64,000 nt of DNA from JBBPZA01 sp963797015. Its GTDB lineage: Bacteria; Actinomycetota; Thermoleophilia; Solirubrobacterales; Solirubrobacteraceae. Positions 7,940 to 20,379 of this stretch are shown in pieces; the first letter of the stretch is position 1, and every line of letters starts with the position of its first letter. A program made the position numbers and the translations under genes. The notes under the pieces were generated by a model that saw nothing but the letters and a program-made list of their open reading frames with translations, was not told where the DNA came from and did not search any database. Location of the stretch: positions 434,001 through 498,000 of the forward strand of contig CAWCNV010000003.1 of the NCBI GenBank assembly GCA_963797015.1, written 5' to 3'.

Positions 7940-9667
7940 ATGAAGCCGCCGAGATGGATACCGGGCGCGCGCGCGCTCGCCTCCTACCGCAAGTCGTGGC
8001 TGCGCCACGATCTGGTCGCCGGTCTGGTGCTGAGCACGCTCCTGGTGCCACAGGGAATGGCGTACGCGGAACTGGCGGGCCTGCCCGCTATCACCGGCCT
8101 CTACACGACGGTCCTCTGCCTGATCGGCTACGCAGCGTTCGGACCCTCTCGCGTCCTCGTGCTCGGCCCGGACTCCTCACTCGGGCCGATGATCGCGGCG
8201 ACGCTCCTGCCGATCATCGGATCCGGAGGCGACCCCGACCGCGCGATCGCGCTCGCGTCGATGCTCGCCCTGCTGGTCGCTGCGATCGAGATCGGCGCGG
8301 GCGTGGCGAAGCTCGGGTTCATTGCGGACCTGCTGTCCAAGCCCACCAGGATCGGCTACATGAACGGCCTGGCGTTGACGATCCTCGTCGGGCAGCTGCC
8401 GAAGCTCTTCGGCTTCTCGATCGACGCAGACGGCCTGATCGAGGAGGCGCGGAAGTTCATCAGCGGGCTCGCGTCGGGGGACGGCGTGGCGGCCGCCGCT
8501 GTCGTGGGGGTGGTCAGCCTCGGGCTGATCCTGCTCCTCCAGCGCTGGCTGCCGCGCATCCCCGGCGTGCTGGTCGCGGTCGTCGCCGCGATCGCCGCGA
8601 CCGCGGCGCTCGACCTCTCCGCCCACGGGGTCTCGCTCGTCGGGACCCTGCCCAAGGGGCTGCCCTCCCTCACCTGGCCGAGCCCGGTGTCCGATCTCCC
8701 GCTCCTGGTTGCGGGAGCTCTCGGCATCGCGCTGGTGTCCTTGACCGACACGATCTCCACCGCTTCGGCGTTCGCGGCGCGAACCGGACAGGAGATCGAC
8801 GGCAACAAGGAGATGATCGGCATCGGCGCGGCGAACGTCGGGGCGGGCCTGTTCCAGGGCTTCCCGGTCAGCACGAGCGGCTCGCGCACGGCCGTGGCCG
8901 AGCAGGCCGGCGCCAAGACACAACTCACCGGGCTGGTCGGGGCAGCGGCGATCGTCCTGATGCTGGTGCTCGTGCCGGGGCTGCTGCGCGACCTCCCGCA
9001 GGCCACTCTCGCGGCCGTCGTGATCGCCGCCTCCCTGTCGCTGGCCGACATCGCGGGGACCAGGCGGCTGTGGCACCAGCGGCGGGTCGAGTTCCTGCTG
9101 TCGATGGCCGCGTTCCTCGGCGTGGCCCTGCTTGGAGTGCTCGCCGGCATCGCCGTCGCCGTGGCGCTGTCGATCCTCAACGTGTTCCGCCGGGCCTGGT
9201 GGCCTTACCAGACCACCCTCGGGCGTGTCTCCGGGATGGAGGGCCATCACGACCGCAGCCTCTACCCCAATGCGGAGGAGCTCCCCGGCCTGGTGATCTT
9301 CCGCTTCGACGCGCCCCTGCTCTTCGCGAACGCGCGGACGTTCCGCGACCAGATCCGCCGCCTCGCGGCCAGCGAGCCGAAGCCGCGCTGGATCGTGATC
9401 GCGGCCGAGCCGATCACGGACGTTGACACCACGGCTGCCGACATGCTCCTCGAGCTCGACGAGGAGGTCAACACGGGCGGCACCTCCCTTGTCTTCGCGG
9501 AGCTCAAGGACCCCGTACGGGCCAAGCTCGAGCGCTACGAGCTCATCGGCACGCTCGACCCGGACCACTTCTTCCGAACGCTGGACGCGGCCCTTGAGGC
9601 CTTCCGCCGCCAGACGGGCGCAAAGTGGACCGCACCCGCGAAGGGCAACGATCGGGATCCGCAATGA
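7940..9667 (+). CDS. SulP-family anion transporter with STAS domain
   Basis: A 575-residue SulP/SLC26-type transporter. The N-terminal 430 residues hold 10-12 membrane helices with the family signature near the start (LVPQGMAYAELAGLPAITG) and the conserved GLFQGFPVSTSGSRTAV loop. The C-terminal 130 residues form a cytoplasmic STAS domain (LFANARTFRDQI, ITDVDTTAADML). Family members move sulfate, bicarbonate or other anions, commonly with Na+ or H+; the substrate is not evident. A carbonic anhydrase or sulfate-assimilation gene is not nearby. Confidence 0.92.
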   Translation: MKPPRWIPGARALASYRKSWLRHDLVAGLVLSTLLVPQGMAYAELAGLPAITGLYTTVLCLIGYAAFGPSRVLVLGPDSSLGPMIAATLLPIIGSGGDPDRAIALASMLALLVAAIEIGAGVAKLGFIADLLSKPTRIGYMNGLALTILVGQLPKLFGFSIDADGLIEEARKFISGLASGDGVAAAAVVGVVSLGLILLLQRWLPRIPGVLVAVVAAIAATAALDLSAHGVSLVGTLPKGLPSLTWPSPVSDLPLLVAGALGIALVSLTDTISTASAFAARTGQEIDGNKEMIGIGAANVGAGLFQGFPVSTSGSRTAVAEQAGAKTQLTGLVGAAAIVLMLVLVPGLLRDLPQATLAAVVIAASLSLADIAGTRRLWHQRRVEFLLSMAAFLGVALLGVLAGIAVAVALSILNVFRRAWWPYQTTLGRVSGMEGHHDRSLYPNAEELPGLVIFRFDAPLLFANARTFRDQIRRLAASEPKPRWIVIAAEPITDVDTTAADMLLELDEEVNTGGTSLVFAELKDPVRAKLERYELIGTLDPDHFFRTLDAALEAFRRQTGAKWTAPAKGNDRDPQ

Positions 9668-9701
9668 TGCCGGCCGATCTAGCGCGTCGGGCTCGGCCAT
9701 G

Positions 9702-9720
9702 TGCAGGTTCTACACCTGCA
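9702..9720. terminator. Possible hairpin between convergent genes
   Basis: TGCAGGT and ACCTGCA pair around a 5-base loop, 35 bases after the SulP stop. There is no T-tract, so it is only a weak terminator candidate. The rest of 9668-9904 has no gene I can support; a 19-codon frame starting with TTG at 9834 after AAGGAGAGAG is noted but not called. Confidence 0.25.
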
Positions 9721-9904
9721 TGCCGCGTCGCGGGCGTGGACGGCCCCGGTGCTCCCGGGACCTCGACATTCGCAGCCCGGCGCTACCCGATGATCCCAGT
9801 CAGCACACGGCTACCGCGCTAAGGAGAGAGGCTTTGTCGGAGCGCTGCTCGTCGCGCGGAGCACTAGCGCGTGCACGATCGGGCGACCCGTGAGGGAGCC
9901 CTGG

Positions 9905-10648
9905 TTATCTCCTGAGACGGATTGCGTTGAGGTCGCGTTCGCGTACCTCGTCGATGCTCTCCAGCAGGTCGTCGACGTCGTCATGCTCGGCGTGTAGGTA
10001 GCGGCCCGCAAGCGCGTCGTAGCGACCGGTCGCGAGCTTGCGGACGAGCTCGGGCGCGAGCTCTGGCGGCGTCCAGGGCGCGTCGTCGGAGAACGAGCCG
10101 GTCATCTGCGTCCTCACGAGCCCGGGGCTGAAGAAGAAGACGGGAATCCGCCCTGCGAGCTCGTTCGCGAGCATCTCGCCGTAGCGGCAGACGGCGGCCT
10201 TGCTCGGCGGGTAGGTGGTTCGGTCGCCGCCGGGGAGATAGGCGGCGCCGCTGCCGGTGATCGCGATCCGCCCGCGACCCCGCTCGAGCATGCCCGGGAT
10301 CACGGCACGGCAGCAGAGGTGGACGCCGAGGACGTTGACCTCGTAGACGCGCCACCAGTCGGCGGGGTCGATCTCCCATGATGGTCTGCGAGTCTCGTCG
10401 GCGCCGGCGGTCGCGATGCCGGCGTTCGCAACGAGCAGGTCGATCTCGCCCGCCTGCGCGACCGCGCTTTCAACCGAGCCGCGGTCGGCCACGTCCATCT
10501 TTACCCAACGGCCCTCGATCTCGTCCGCGACAGCCTCGACCTGCTCGCGGCTACGCGCGCCGACGACCACCTCCCAGCCATCGCCGGCGAGCGCCCGCGC
10601 AATCCCCGCGCCGATGCCGCGACCTCCGCCGGTGACAAACGCCCTCAT
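9905..10648 (-). CDS. Short-chain dehydrogenase/reductase (SDR)
   Basis: A 247-residue classical SDR. The cofactor motif GGGRGIG lies at residues 7-13, with an Arg-containing strand end (VVGARSREQ) that favours NADP(H). LVANAGIA, the catalytic Ser in ITGSGAAYL and the YxxxK pair (TYPPSK) complete the active site. The C-terminus carries PGLVRTQM as usual. The substrate is unknown. It is convergent with the SulP gene and lies just left of the IS element. Confidence 0.88.
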   Translation of the reverse strand: MRAFVTGGGRGIGAGIARALAGDGWEVVVGARSREQVEAVADEIEGRWVKMDVADRGSVESAVAQAGEIDLLVANAGIATAGADETRRPSWEIDPADWWRVYEVNVLGVHLCCRAVIPGMLERGRGRIAITGSGAAYLPGGDRTTYPPSKAAVCRYGEMLANELAGRIPVFFFSPGLVRTQMTGSFSDDAPWTPPELAPELVRKLATGRYDALAGRYLHAEHDDVDDLLESIDEVRERDLNAIRLRR

Positions 10649-10750
10649 GCGCGGCAGCGTATCCAGTCCGGTCGAGGGCGCTACTAGTGGTCGCGCGCCT
10701 GCTTTCCGTGCTCACCAAGAGTCCCGGACCAGCCGGGGGCGGACTTCTGC

Positions 10751-12316
10751 TTTCGCGTGAGGCTGTCGCACAAAGGGGGGTGCCGTCCGGTGTGGTTAGG
10801 AGGATCCCGGGATGGCTCAGAACTTCTTGGCGTGTGATCGTGAGCAGGTGTTTTTGATGCCTCCGGATATGCGGGATTGGTTGCCGGAGGGGCATTTGGC
10901 GTGGTTCGTGCTCGAGGCGGTCGAGGCGATGGACCTGTCGGCGTTCTATGCGGGGTATCGCCCGGATGGTCATGGTCGCGCGGCCTATGAGCCGTCGATG
11001 ATGGTGGCGTTGTTGCTCTACGCGTACGCGCGCGGGACGCGCTCGGCGCGGGCGATCGAGCGGGCGTGTGAGGAGGATGTGGCCTACCGGGTGATCGCGG
11101 TGCAGCAGAGGCCCGATCACGCGACGGTGGCGCGGTTTGTGCAGCGCCACGAGGAGGCTCTCGCGGACTTGTTCGGCGCGGTGCTCGAGTTGTGTGCCGA
11201 GGCCGGGCTGGTGCGGGTGGGGGTGGTCGCGATCGATGGGACCAAGCTGCACGCGAACGCGAGCCGCGACGCGACGCTTGACTATGAGCGGATCGCCCGC
11301 GCGATCCTCGAGGAGGCGAAGGTCACCGACGCAGCGGAGGACGAGCTCTATGGCGAGGCGCGCGGTGATGAGCTGCCGGCCGAGCTCGCGACCCAGCACG
11401 GGCGGCGGGGGTGGCTGCGCGACGCCCAGCAACGGCTGGATCAGCGGCGCGCGGAGGAAGCGAAGGCGATCCCGCGCTCGCGGCCGCAGCGGCTGAAGGA
11501 GTCCAAGCGGCGGCTTGAGGAAGAGCTGTGGAGCGAGTGCCAGGCCAACGCGAACTACGAGGCCTACCGCGCGCGCGGGGTGATGAAGGACGGCCGCCGG
11601 TTCGGTGGCCCACCCAAGCCCTTCGTGCCGCCGGCGACGCCGGCGGGGAAGAAGATCAATACGACCGATCTCGACTCGCGGCTAGTGAAGGGGATTCGCG
11701 GCTGGCTGCAGGGCTACAACGCCCAGGCCGTGACCAACGAGGACCAGATCGTCTTGGCCGCCGAGGTGATGGTCGCCTCACCGGACTTCGGGCACCTCGA
11801 GCCGATGCTCAGCGCCGCCCAGACCGAACTCGCCGCCGCCGGCGTCACCGCCCGACCCGAGACGGTGCTCGCGGACGCCGGCTACTGGCACCAGCAGCAA
11901 ATGGAGCGGATCGTCGCCGGCGGCACACACGTCCTGATCCCGCCCGACTCAAGCCGACGCAAGGGCAGCCGGCCGGGTTGGGACGGCGGCCTCTACGCCT
12001 TCATGCGCAGGGTGCTCGCGACCGACCGCGGCGGCGGGCTCTACCGACAACGACAACAGCTCATCGAGCCGGTCTTCGCTCACACGAAGTTCAACCGTCG
12101 GATGGAGCGCTTCCACCGACGAGGCAGAGCCGCCGCCAGGACCGAATGGCGCCTGATCACCGCCACCCACAACCTCCTCAAGCTCCACAAACACCAGACC
12201 GCAACCGCGGCGGCCTAACCCGCCTTCCGCCGGTCGACCCGGCCGCCCGGCGCGCAGCGCCGAAGCGCGCCGCCCCGCGCCAGCCCAAACGCTTTACGCG
12301 ACAGCCTCGCGTGAAG
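10751..12316 (+). mobile_element. IS1182-type insertion sequence, apparently complete
   Basis: The element is bounded by imperfect inverted repeats of about 25 bases, 10751-10775 and 12292-12316, matching at 20 of 25 positions around the shared core GAGGCTGTCGC. It encodes one full-length transposase. No clear target duplication is visible at the two junctions, so the outer limits may be off by a few bases. It separates the SDR gene from the nrdJ gene without breaking either. Confidence 0.8.
10812..12218 (+). CDS. IS1182-family transposase (DDE type)
   Basis: A 468-residue transposase. The N-terminal DUF772-like part (LPEGHLAWFVLEAVEAMD, then DHATVARFVQRH) is followed by a DDE catalytic core: Asp in VVAIDGTKLHANAS, Asp in VLADAGYWHQQQ and Glu in the LIEPVFAHTKFNR block. 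An insert rich in Arg and Glu (about 200-260) is usual for IS1182. AGGAGG lies upstream of the ATG. No frameshift or stop breaks the frame, so the element could still be active. Confidence 0.9.
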   Translation: MAQNFLACDREQVFLMPPDMRDWLPEGHLAWFVLEAVEAMDLSAFYAGYRPDGHGRAAYEPSMMVALLLYAYARGTRSARAIERACEEDVAYRVIAVQQRPDHATVARFVQRHEEALADLFGAVLELCAEAGLVRVGVVAIDGTKLHANASRDATLDYERIARAILEEAKVTDAAEDELYGEARGDELPAELATQHGRRGWLRDAQQRLDQRRAEEAKAIPRSRPQRLKESKRRLEEELWSECQANANYEAYRARGVMKDGRRFGGPPKPFVPPATPAGKKINTTDLDSRLVKGIRGWLQGYNAQAVTNEDQIVLAAEVMVASPDFGHLEPMLSAAQTELAAAGVTARPETVLADAGYWHQQQMERIVAGGTHVLIPPDSSRRKGSRPGWDGGLYAFMRRVLATDRGGGLYRQRQQLIEPVFAHTKFNRRMERFHRRGRAAARTEWRLITATHNLLKLHKHQTATAAA

Positions 12317-12553
12317 GGAGGCGTCTCCGCTGAGATGCTCTGCGCTCCTGCAAGGGACGAGATCCAGGCGTCCCTCCGAACCGCGATCGGCGCCGCCGTT
12401 GCTCCTGCTTCGGCGACAAGGCAGCAGCACCCCATGCGCTATCGAGTTCCATGCATCCGAGCAGCCCTGGCGCCCGGCCGCAAGAGTTGACAGATCGAGG
12501 ACCCGAGGGACACGCTATGCCCATTGCAGTGACATTCGGATGACCCTCTACAG

Positions 12554-16621
<4,068 letters not shown>

Positions 16622-17006
16622 ACCGCTCTCCTCCGTTTCGCCGCTGTTTGCGGTCTCTCCGATCGTCCGTTCCAGTGCTCTGGGGGTAACAGCGAATCAT
16701 CGCCCCACGACCGGACGGAACGGCGCTCTGCGAGCGGTGTCAGGTCCCTCCATCAGTTTAGAAGGCGAGGGGCGGAGAAGCGCCGCGGAACGCGACCGAA
16801 CTTCGCTCCGGCCGGGAAAAGAGCCCGGGCGAACGGCGGGCGACGAAGGAGGGGGCGACGGGGCCGCAGAGTGTTCTGGCTCGAGTTGTGAACCCTGGAG
16901 GTACATAACTCGACTCAGAACCCAGACGCGCGGCCGAAGCCACTTCCCCTTTCCCTCGTCGATGCCGTTCGCCGGCGCCCGGGACCCGGCCGGTGACCGA
17001 CCCGCG
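16622..17006 (-). promoter_or_regulatory. nrdJ leader region (385 bases without a gene)
   Basis: This gap must contain the nrdJ promoter or leader. I looked for a cobalamin riboswitch because the enzyme needs B12 but saw neither a B12 box nor the surrounding pairing; I also saw no NrdR-type tandem palindromes. Short frames on both strands have no recognisable content. The only clear element is the GGAGGAG ribosome binding site just before 16621. Confidence 0.4.
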
Positions 17007-17729
17007 CTACCGCCCGAACCGCGCCCAGTCGCGGAAGTCCGCCCAGGTGCCGCCCGCTCGGTAGCCGGCCTCGCCCCATGCCTGGCGCATTCCGGCCAGG
17101 CGCCGGCCGTCCCAGCCCATGTAGCGCGTCAGGCCGTAGGCCGCGAGGAGCAGGAGCGCCAGGGCGCCGGCCCCGATCGCGACCCAGAGCCACGGCGAGG
17201 TGCCGGAGTCAGAGGACTTGGACCCCTGGCTCTGGCTGGTCTGCGCCGGGCCGGACAGCGCCGGAGGCAGCGTCGTCGTCTGGGGAGGGGTGGTGGTCAC
17301 CGGAGGCGTGGCTCCGCCCGTGGTCGGCGTCGTGGGGGTGGTGGGCGTCGTGGTGGGCGGCGGCGTGGTGGTCGCCGTACCGCCGCTCGAGCCGCCCTTC
17401 GAGCACGCTCCCTGGGCGCGCTTGTCGATCGCCGAGCCGAGCGCCTGCGGGAAGTTGGGGGCGTACTGCTCGATGTTGGCCGGCACCTGGTTCGCCGCGT
17501 CGCGCAGCGTCGTGTCCGAGTGCGCGCAGGGGTCGATCTTGCCGTCGGACTGGTAGTCCTTGAGCACCTCGGTGAACGCCGAGGTCGAGGCGGCGTTCGC
17601 CGCCGGCGCGCCGGCCAGGGCGCCCGCGACCAGGCACAGGAGCATCGCGATGCCGACCCGTGAGCGCATCGGACGCGCCATGCTAGCGGCGCTCCGAGGC
17701 CCGGACGCCGCCCGCCCGGCGCCGCTCAT
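17007..17729 (-). CDS. Secreted Thr/Pro-rich protein with C-terminal membrane anchor
   Basis: Up to 240 residues. A signal peptide is clear (MRSRVGIAMLLCLVAGALAG, cut near ANAA). A folded part of about 65 residues with two cysteines (IDPCAHSDTTLRDAANQVP ... QGACSKGG) follows, then a long Thr/Pro linker, then a transmembrane helix (WLWVAIGAGALALLLLAAYG) and a basic cytoplasmic end. The start at 17729 overlaps the stop of the upstream coiled-coil gene (ATGA), arguing for coupling, but the ATG at 17681 would give a more normal signal peptide. Likely a cell-surface protein; function unknown. Confidence 0.75.
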   Translation of the reverse strand: MSGAGRAASGPRSAASMARPMRSRVGIAMLLCLVAGALAGAPAANAASTSAFTEVLKDYQSDGKIDPCAHSDTTLRDAANQVPANIEQYAPNFPQALGSAIDKRAQGACSKGGSSGGTATTTPPPTTTPTTPTTPTTGGATPPVTTTPPQTTTLPPALSGPAQTSQSQGSKSSDSGTSPWLWVAIGAGALALLLLAAYGLTRYMGWDGRRLAGMRQAWGEAGYRAGGTWADFRDWARFGR

Positions 17730-19315
17730 CCGATGCCGACGGCGCCGCTCAGGAGCACGATCGCGATCAGAAGGCCGAGGACCACCAGGACCAGGCCGAA
17801 GATCAGCTCGGGGCTGGTGCCGGTGCGCTGCGCGGGCTCGGCGGGGCCGGTCCTTCCGGGCGCGCCGGGTCGCCGCGGGCCCGGAGGCGGCACGCGCAGA
17901 CGCAGCCGCTCGCCCTGCTCGCGAACGCGCGTGTCGGCCTCGTCGGCGCGCAGCTCCGCCTCCTTCGCGCGCCGCTCGGCGGCGGCCGCGCGCTTCTCGA
18001 GGTCACGAATGCGCCCCGTCGAGCCCGCGGTCGTCGCCGGGCGGACCTCGGTATCGGCGGGCGTCGCGGGGCGGACCTCAATGGCCGCCCCGTCGCCGTC
18101 CGGATCCGGCGGCAGCTCGTCGAGCGCAAGCGATTCGGTGGGCTGATCGACACTGGCCGGCGCCGCAGCGCGTCGCTCGGCCTCGTGCCGAGCGCGCTCG
18201 TGCTCGTCGGCGCTCACCGCAGCGCGTCGCTCGGCCTCGTGCCGGGCGCGCTCGTGCTCGGTGACGCGCGCCTCGACCTCGGCCCGCGAGGCCCGTTCGG
18301 CGGCGACCCGCCGCTCGGTCTCCTCCGCGCGCCGCTCGGCCGCCACCCGCGCCTCGCGCTCCTCCGCGATCTGGCTCTCGGCCTCGCCCTTCGCGTCGGC
18401 CTGCCAGCGCACCAGCCGGGCGCCGGCCTCGGCCTCGCGCTGCGCGGCGGCTTCGCTGGCCACGCGCGCGTCCTCGACCGCCTGCTCCAGCCGCGCCACT
18501 TCCTGGCTCCGCCCACGTCGCTCGCCCTCCAGCGAGGCCCGCAGCTCGGGCTCCGCCGCGCGCAGCCCGGTCAGCGCCGCCTCCACCCGCGCGGTCTCGC
18601 CGCGCTGCGCCGCGAGCCCCGCCTCGAAGCTCCGGCGCGCCTCCGAGAGCTCGCGGCGAAGCGCGGCCGTCTCGGCCCGAGCGCGCGCGATCTCGTCCGC
18701 CGCCAGCGCCAGCCGATGCTCGCCCGCGGCCCGGGTCGCGGCCAGCGCCTCGGCCGCCTCGCGGCGCGTGCGCTCGAGCTCCTCGGCGGCCGCGGCCCGC
18801 TCACGCGCGTGCGTGGAGCGCGCCTCCTCGAGCTCCTCGCGCAGCGACGCGACCGACTGCTCGAGTGCACGGCGCTCCGAGCGCGCCTCGCGCGCCACCT
18901 CGTCGGCGGCCGCCTGCTGCTTCTCGGCCGCCTCCATCGCGCGCTCGGCCGCGTCGCGCTGCGCGAGCGCGCGCTGGAGGTCCGCGGCCGTGCGCTGGAC
19001 CTCGCCCTGGACGTCCTCGAGCGCCTGGTCGCGCTCGGATACCTTCGCGGCCAACGACTCGGCGTCGGCGCGCGCGGTCTCGGCAGCGGCCTGGAGCTCC
19101 TCGACGCGCTTGGCCAGCGCGCGACGCTGGCCGTCGAGGGCCTCGCGCCTGCGATCGGCCTCGTCGCGCGCGGCGACCTCCTCGGCCAGGCGTGCACGCA
19201 GCTCCTCGTCGGCCGGCCCGGAGCCGCTCTTCTTCGCGATCGGCCCAGGTCTCGGAGTGGCCTCGGAGGGCTCGCGCTGCTCTACACCTTCGGTGTCGCC
19301 CGCAGAACGTGGCAC
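17726..19315 (-). CDS. Long coiled-coil protein with C-terminal tail anchor
   Basis: A 529-residue protein, almost entirely Ala/Arg/Glu-rich heptads from about residue 35 to 385, then a disordered Pro/Asp segment, another short coiled coil, a Pro-rich stretch and a single C-terminal membrane helix (ELIFGLVLVVLGLLIAIVLL). This topology suggests a cytoplasmic rod tethered to the membrane, as for polarity or envelope-scaffold proteins, but there is no family I can name. It is translationally coupled to the secreted Thr/Pro-rich protein, so the two may form a trans-envelope pair. Start is GTG. Divergent from galE. Confidence 0.75.
   Translation of the reverse strand: MPRSAGDTEGVEQREPSEATPRPGPIAKKSGSGPADEELRARLAEEVAARDEADRRREALDGQRRALAKRVEELQAAAETARADAESLAAKVSERDQALEDVQGEVQRTAADLQRALAQRDAAERAMEAAEKQQAAADEVAREARSERRALEQSVASLREELEEARSTHARERAAAAEELERTRREAAEALAATRAAGEHRLALAADEIARARAETAALRRELSEARRSFEAGLAAQRGETARVEAALTGLRAAEPELRASLEGERRGRSQEVARLEQAVEDARVASEAAAQREAEAGARLVRWQADAKGEAESQIAEEREARVAAERRAEETERRVAAERASRAEVEARVTEHERARHEAERRAAVSADEHERARHEAERRAAAPASVDQPTESLALDELPPDPDGDGAAIEVRPATPADTEVRPATTAGSTGRIRDLEKRAAAAERRAKEAELRADEADTRVREQGERLRLRVPPPGPRRPGAPGRTGPAEPAQRTGTSPELIFGLVLVVLGLLIAIVLLSGAVGIG
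18164..18271 (-). repeat. Tandem 54-bp duplication in the coiled-coil gene
   Basis: Two nearly identical 54-base units begin at 18164 and 18218 and encode two copies of an 18-residue coiled-coil block (EHERARHEAERRAA plus four residues). Eighteen residues do not equal a whole number of heptads, so the duplication shifts the heptad phase. Confidence 0.8.
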
Positions 19316-19401
19316 TCCCGACGCGATTGTAGGGAGGGGAGCTTCGCCATTCGCCTGGTTGCAACGTGAACTGCCGCCCCGTGCGCTATACCCACCGCCG
19401 C

Positions 19402-20379
19402 ATGCGGCTCCTGGTCACGGGTGGGGCGGGGTACATCGGCAGCGTGGTCGCGGACCAGCTGCTGCGATCCGGCCACGAGGTGGTGGTGCTCGACGACCTC
19501 TCCAGAGGCCACGAGCGCGCGATCCCCGAGGGCGCAGAGCTCGTCCGCGTCGACCTGCGCGATGCCGCCGCGGTCTCCGCGGCGCTGGCCGACGGCTTCG
19601 ACGCCGCGATGCACTTCGCCGCGCTCGCCCTGGTCGCCGAGTCGGTGCGCCACCCCGAGCGCTACTGGGAGGTGAACCTCGGCGGCTCGCGCAACCTGCT
19701 GGATGCCCTGCGCGCCGCGGGAGTCAAGCGGCTCGTGTTCTCCTCGACCTGCGCCACCTACGGTGTTCCCGACAAGGTCCCCATGGACGAGAGCGTGCCC
19801 ACCCGGCCCGCCAACCCCTACGGCTCATCCAAGCTCGCGACCGACCTCATGATCCGCGACGAGTGCGGGGCCTACGGCCTGGGCGCGATCAGCCTGCGCT
19901 ACTTCAACGTCGCCGGAGCGAGCGGCGAGCTGGGCGAGGACCACGACCCCGAGTCCCACATCATCCCCAACGTGCTGCGCGCCGCCCTCGGCCGCCAGCC
20001 CCGCGTCGAGCTCTACGGGACCGACTACGACACCCCCGACGGCAGCGCCGTGCGCGACTACATCCACGTCGAGGACCTCGCCCACGCCCACGCGCTCGCG
20101 CTCGACCGCATCGAGGAGGGCCGCCACGACATCTTCAACCTCGGCAACGGCAACGGCTTCTCGGTGCGCGAGGTGATCGACGCCTGCCAAACGGTCACCG
20201 GACGTACCGTCGACGTGGTCGAGCGCCCGCGCCGGCCCGGCGATCCACCGCGCCTCGTCGCCTCCTCGGCGCTGGCGCGCGAGCAGCTCGGCTGGGAGCC
20301 GCGCAAGCCGGAGCTCGAGACGATGATCGCCGACGCCTGGGCCTGGCACCAGGCCCACCCCGAGGGCTACTCCGGCTAG
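19402..20379 (+). CDS. galE: UDP-glucose 4-epimerase
   Basis: A 325-residue extended SDR. The ATG at 19402 is preferred over upstream frames because the Rossmann fold starts there (MRLLVTGGAGYIGSVVADQL). Catalytic residues are in FSSTCATYG and NPYGSSK; LRYFNVAGAS, YGTDYDTPDGSAVRDYIHV and FNLGNGNGFSVREV are all GalE signatures. It interconverts UDP-glucose and UDP-galactose (NAD-dependent) for surface polysaccharide or galactose use. It stands alone, between divergent and convergent neighbours. Confidence 0.95.
   Translation: MRLLVTGGAGYIGSVVADQLLRSGHEVVVLDDLSRGHERAIPEGAELVRVDLRDAAAVSAALADGFDAAMHFAALALVAESVRHPERYWEVNLGGSRNLLDALRAAGVKRLVFSSTCATYGVPDKVPMDESVPTRPANPYGSSKLATDLMIRDECGAYGLGAISLRYFNVAGASGELGEDHDPESHIIPNVLRAALGRQPRVELYGTDYDTPDGSAVRDYIHVEDLAHAHALALDRIEEGRHDIFNLGNGNGFSVREVIDACQTVTGRTVDVVERPRRPGDPPRLVASSALAREQLGWEPRKPELETMIADAWAWHQAHPEGYSG

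Noticed and set aside
9668..9904. Small genes between the SulP and SDR genes
   Set aside because: The frames are short and without recognisable content; one 19-codon frame after a good ribosome site is too short to support.
10740..12330. Target-site duplication around the IS element
   Set aside because: The bases next to the two inverted repeats do not match over any convincing length.
16622..17006. Cobalamin riboswitch or NrdR boxes upstream of the B12-dependent reductase
   Set aside because: I found no B12 box, no matching helices and no NrdR-like AT-rich palindromes; the leader has only the ribosome binding site.
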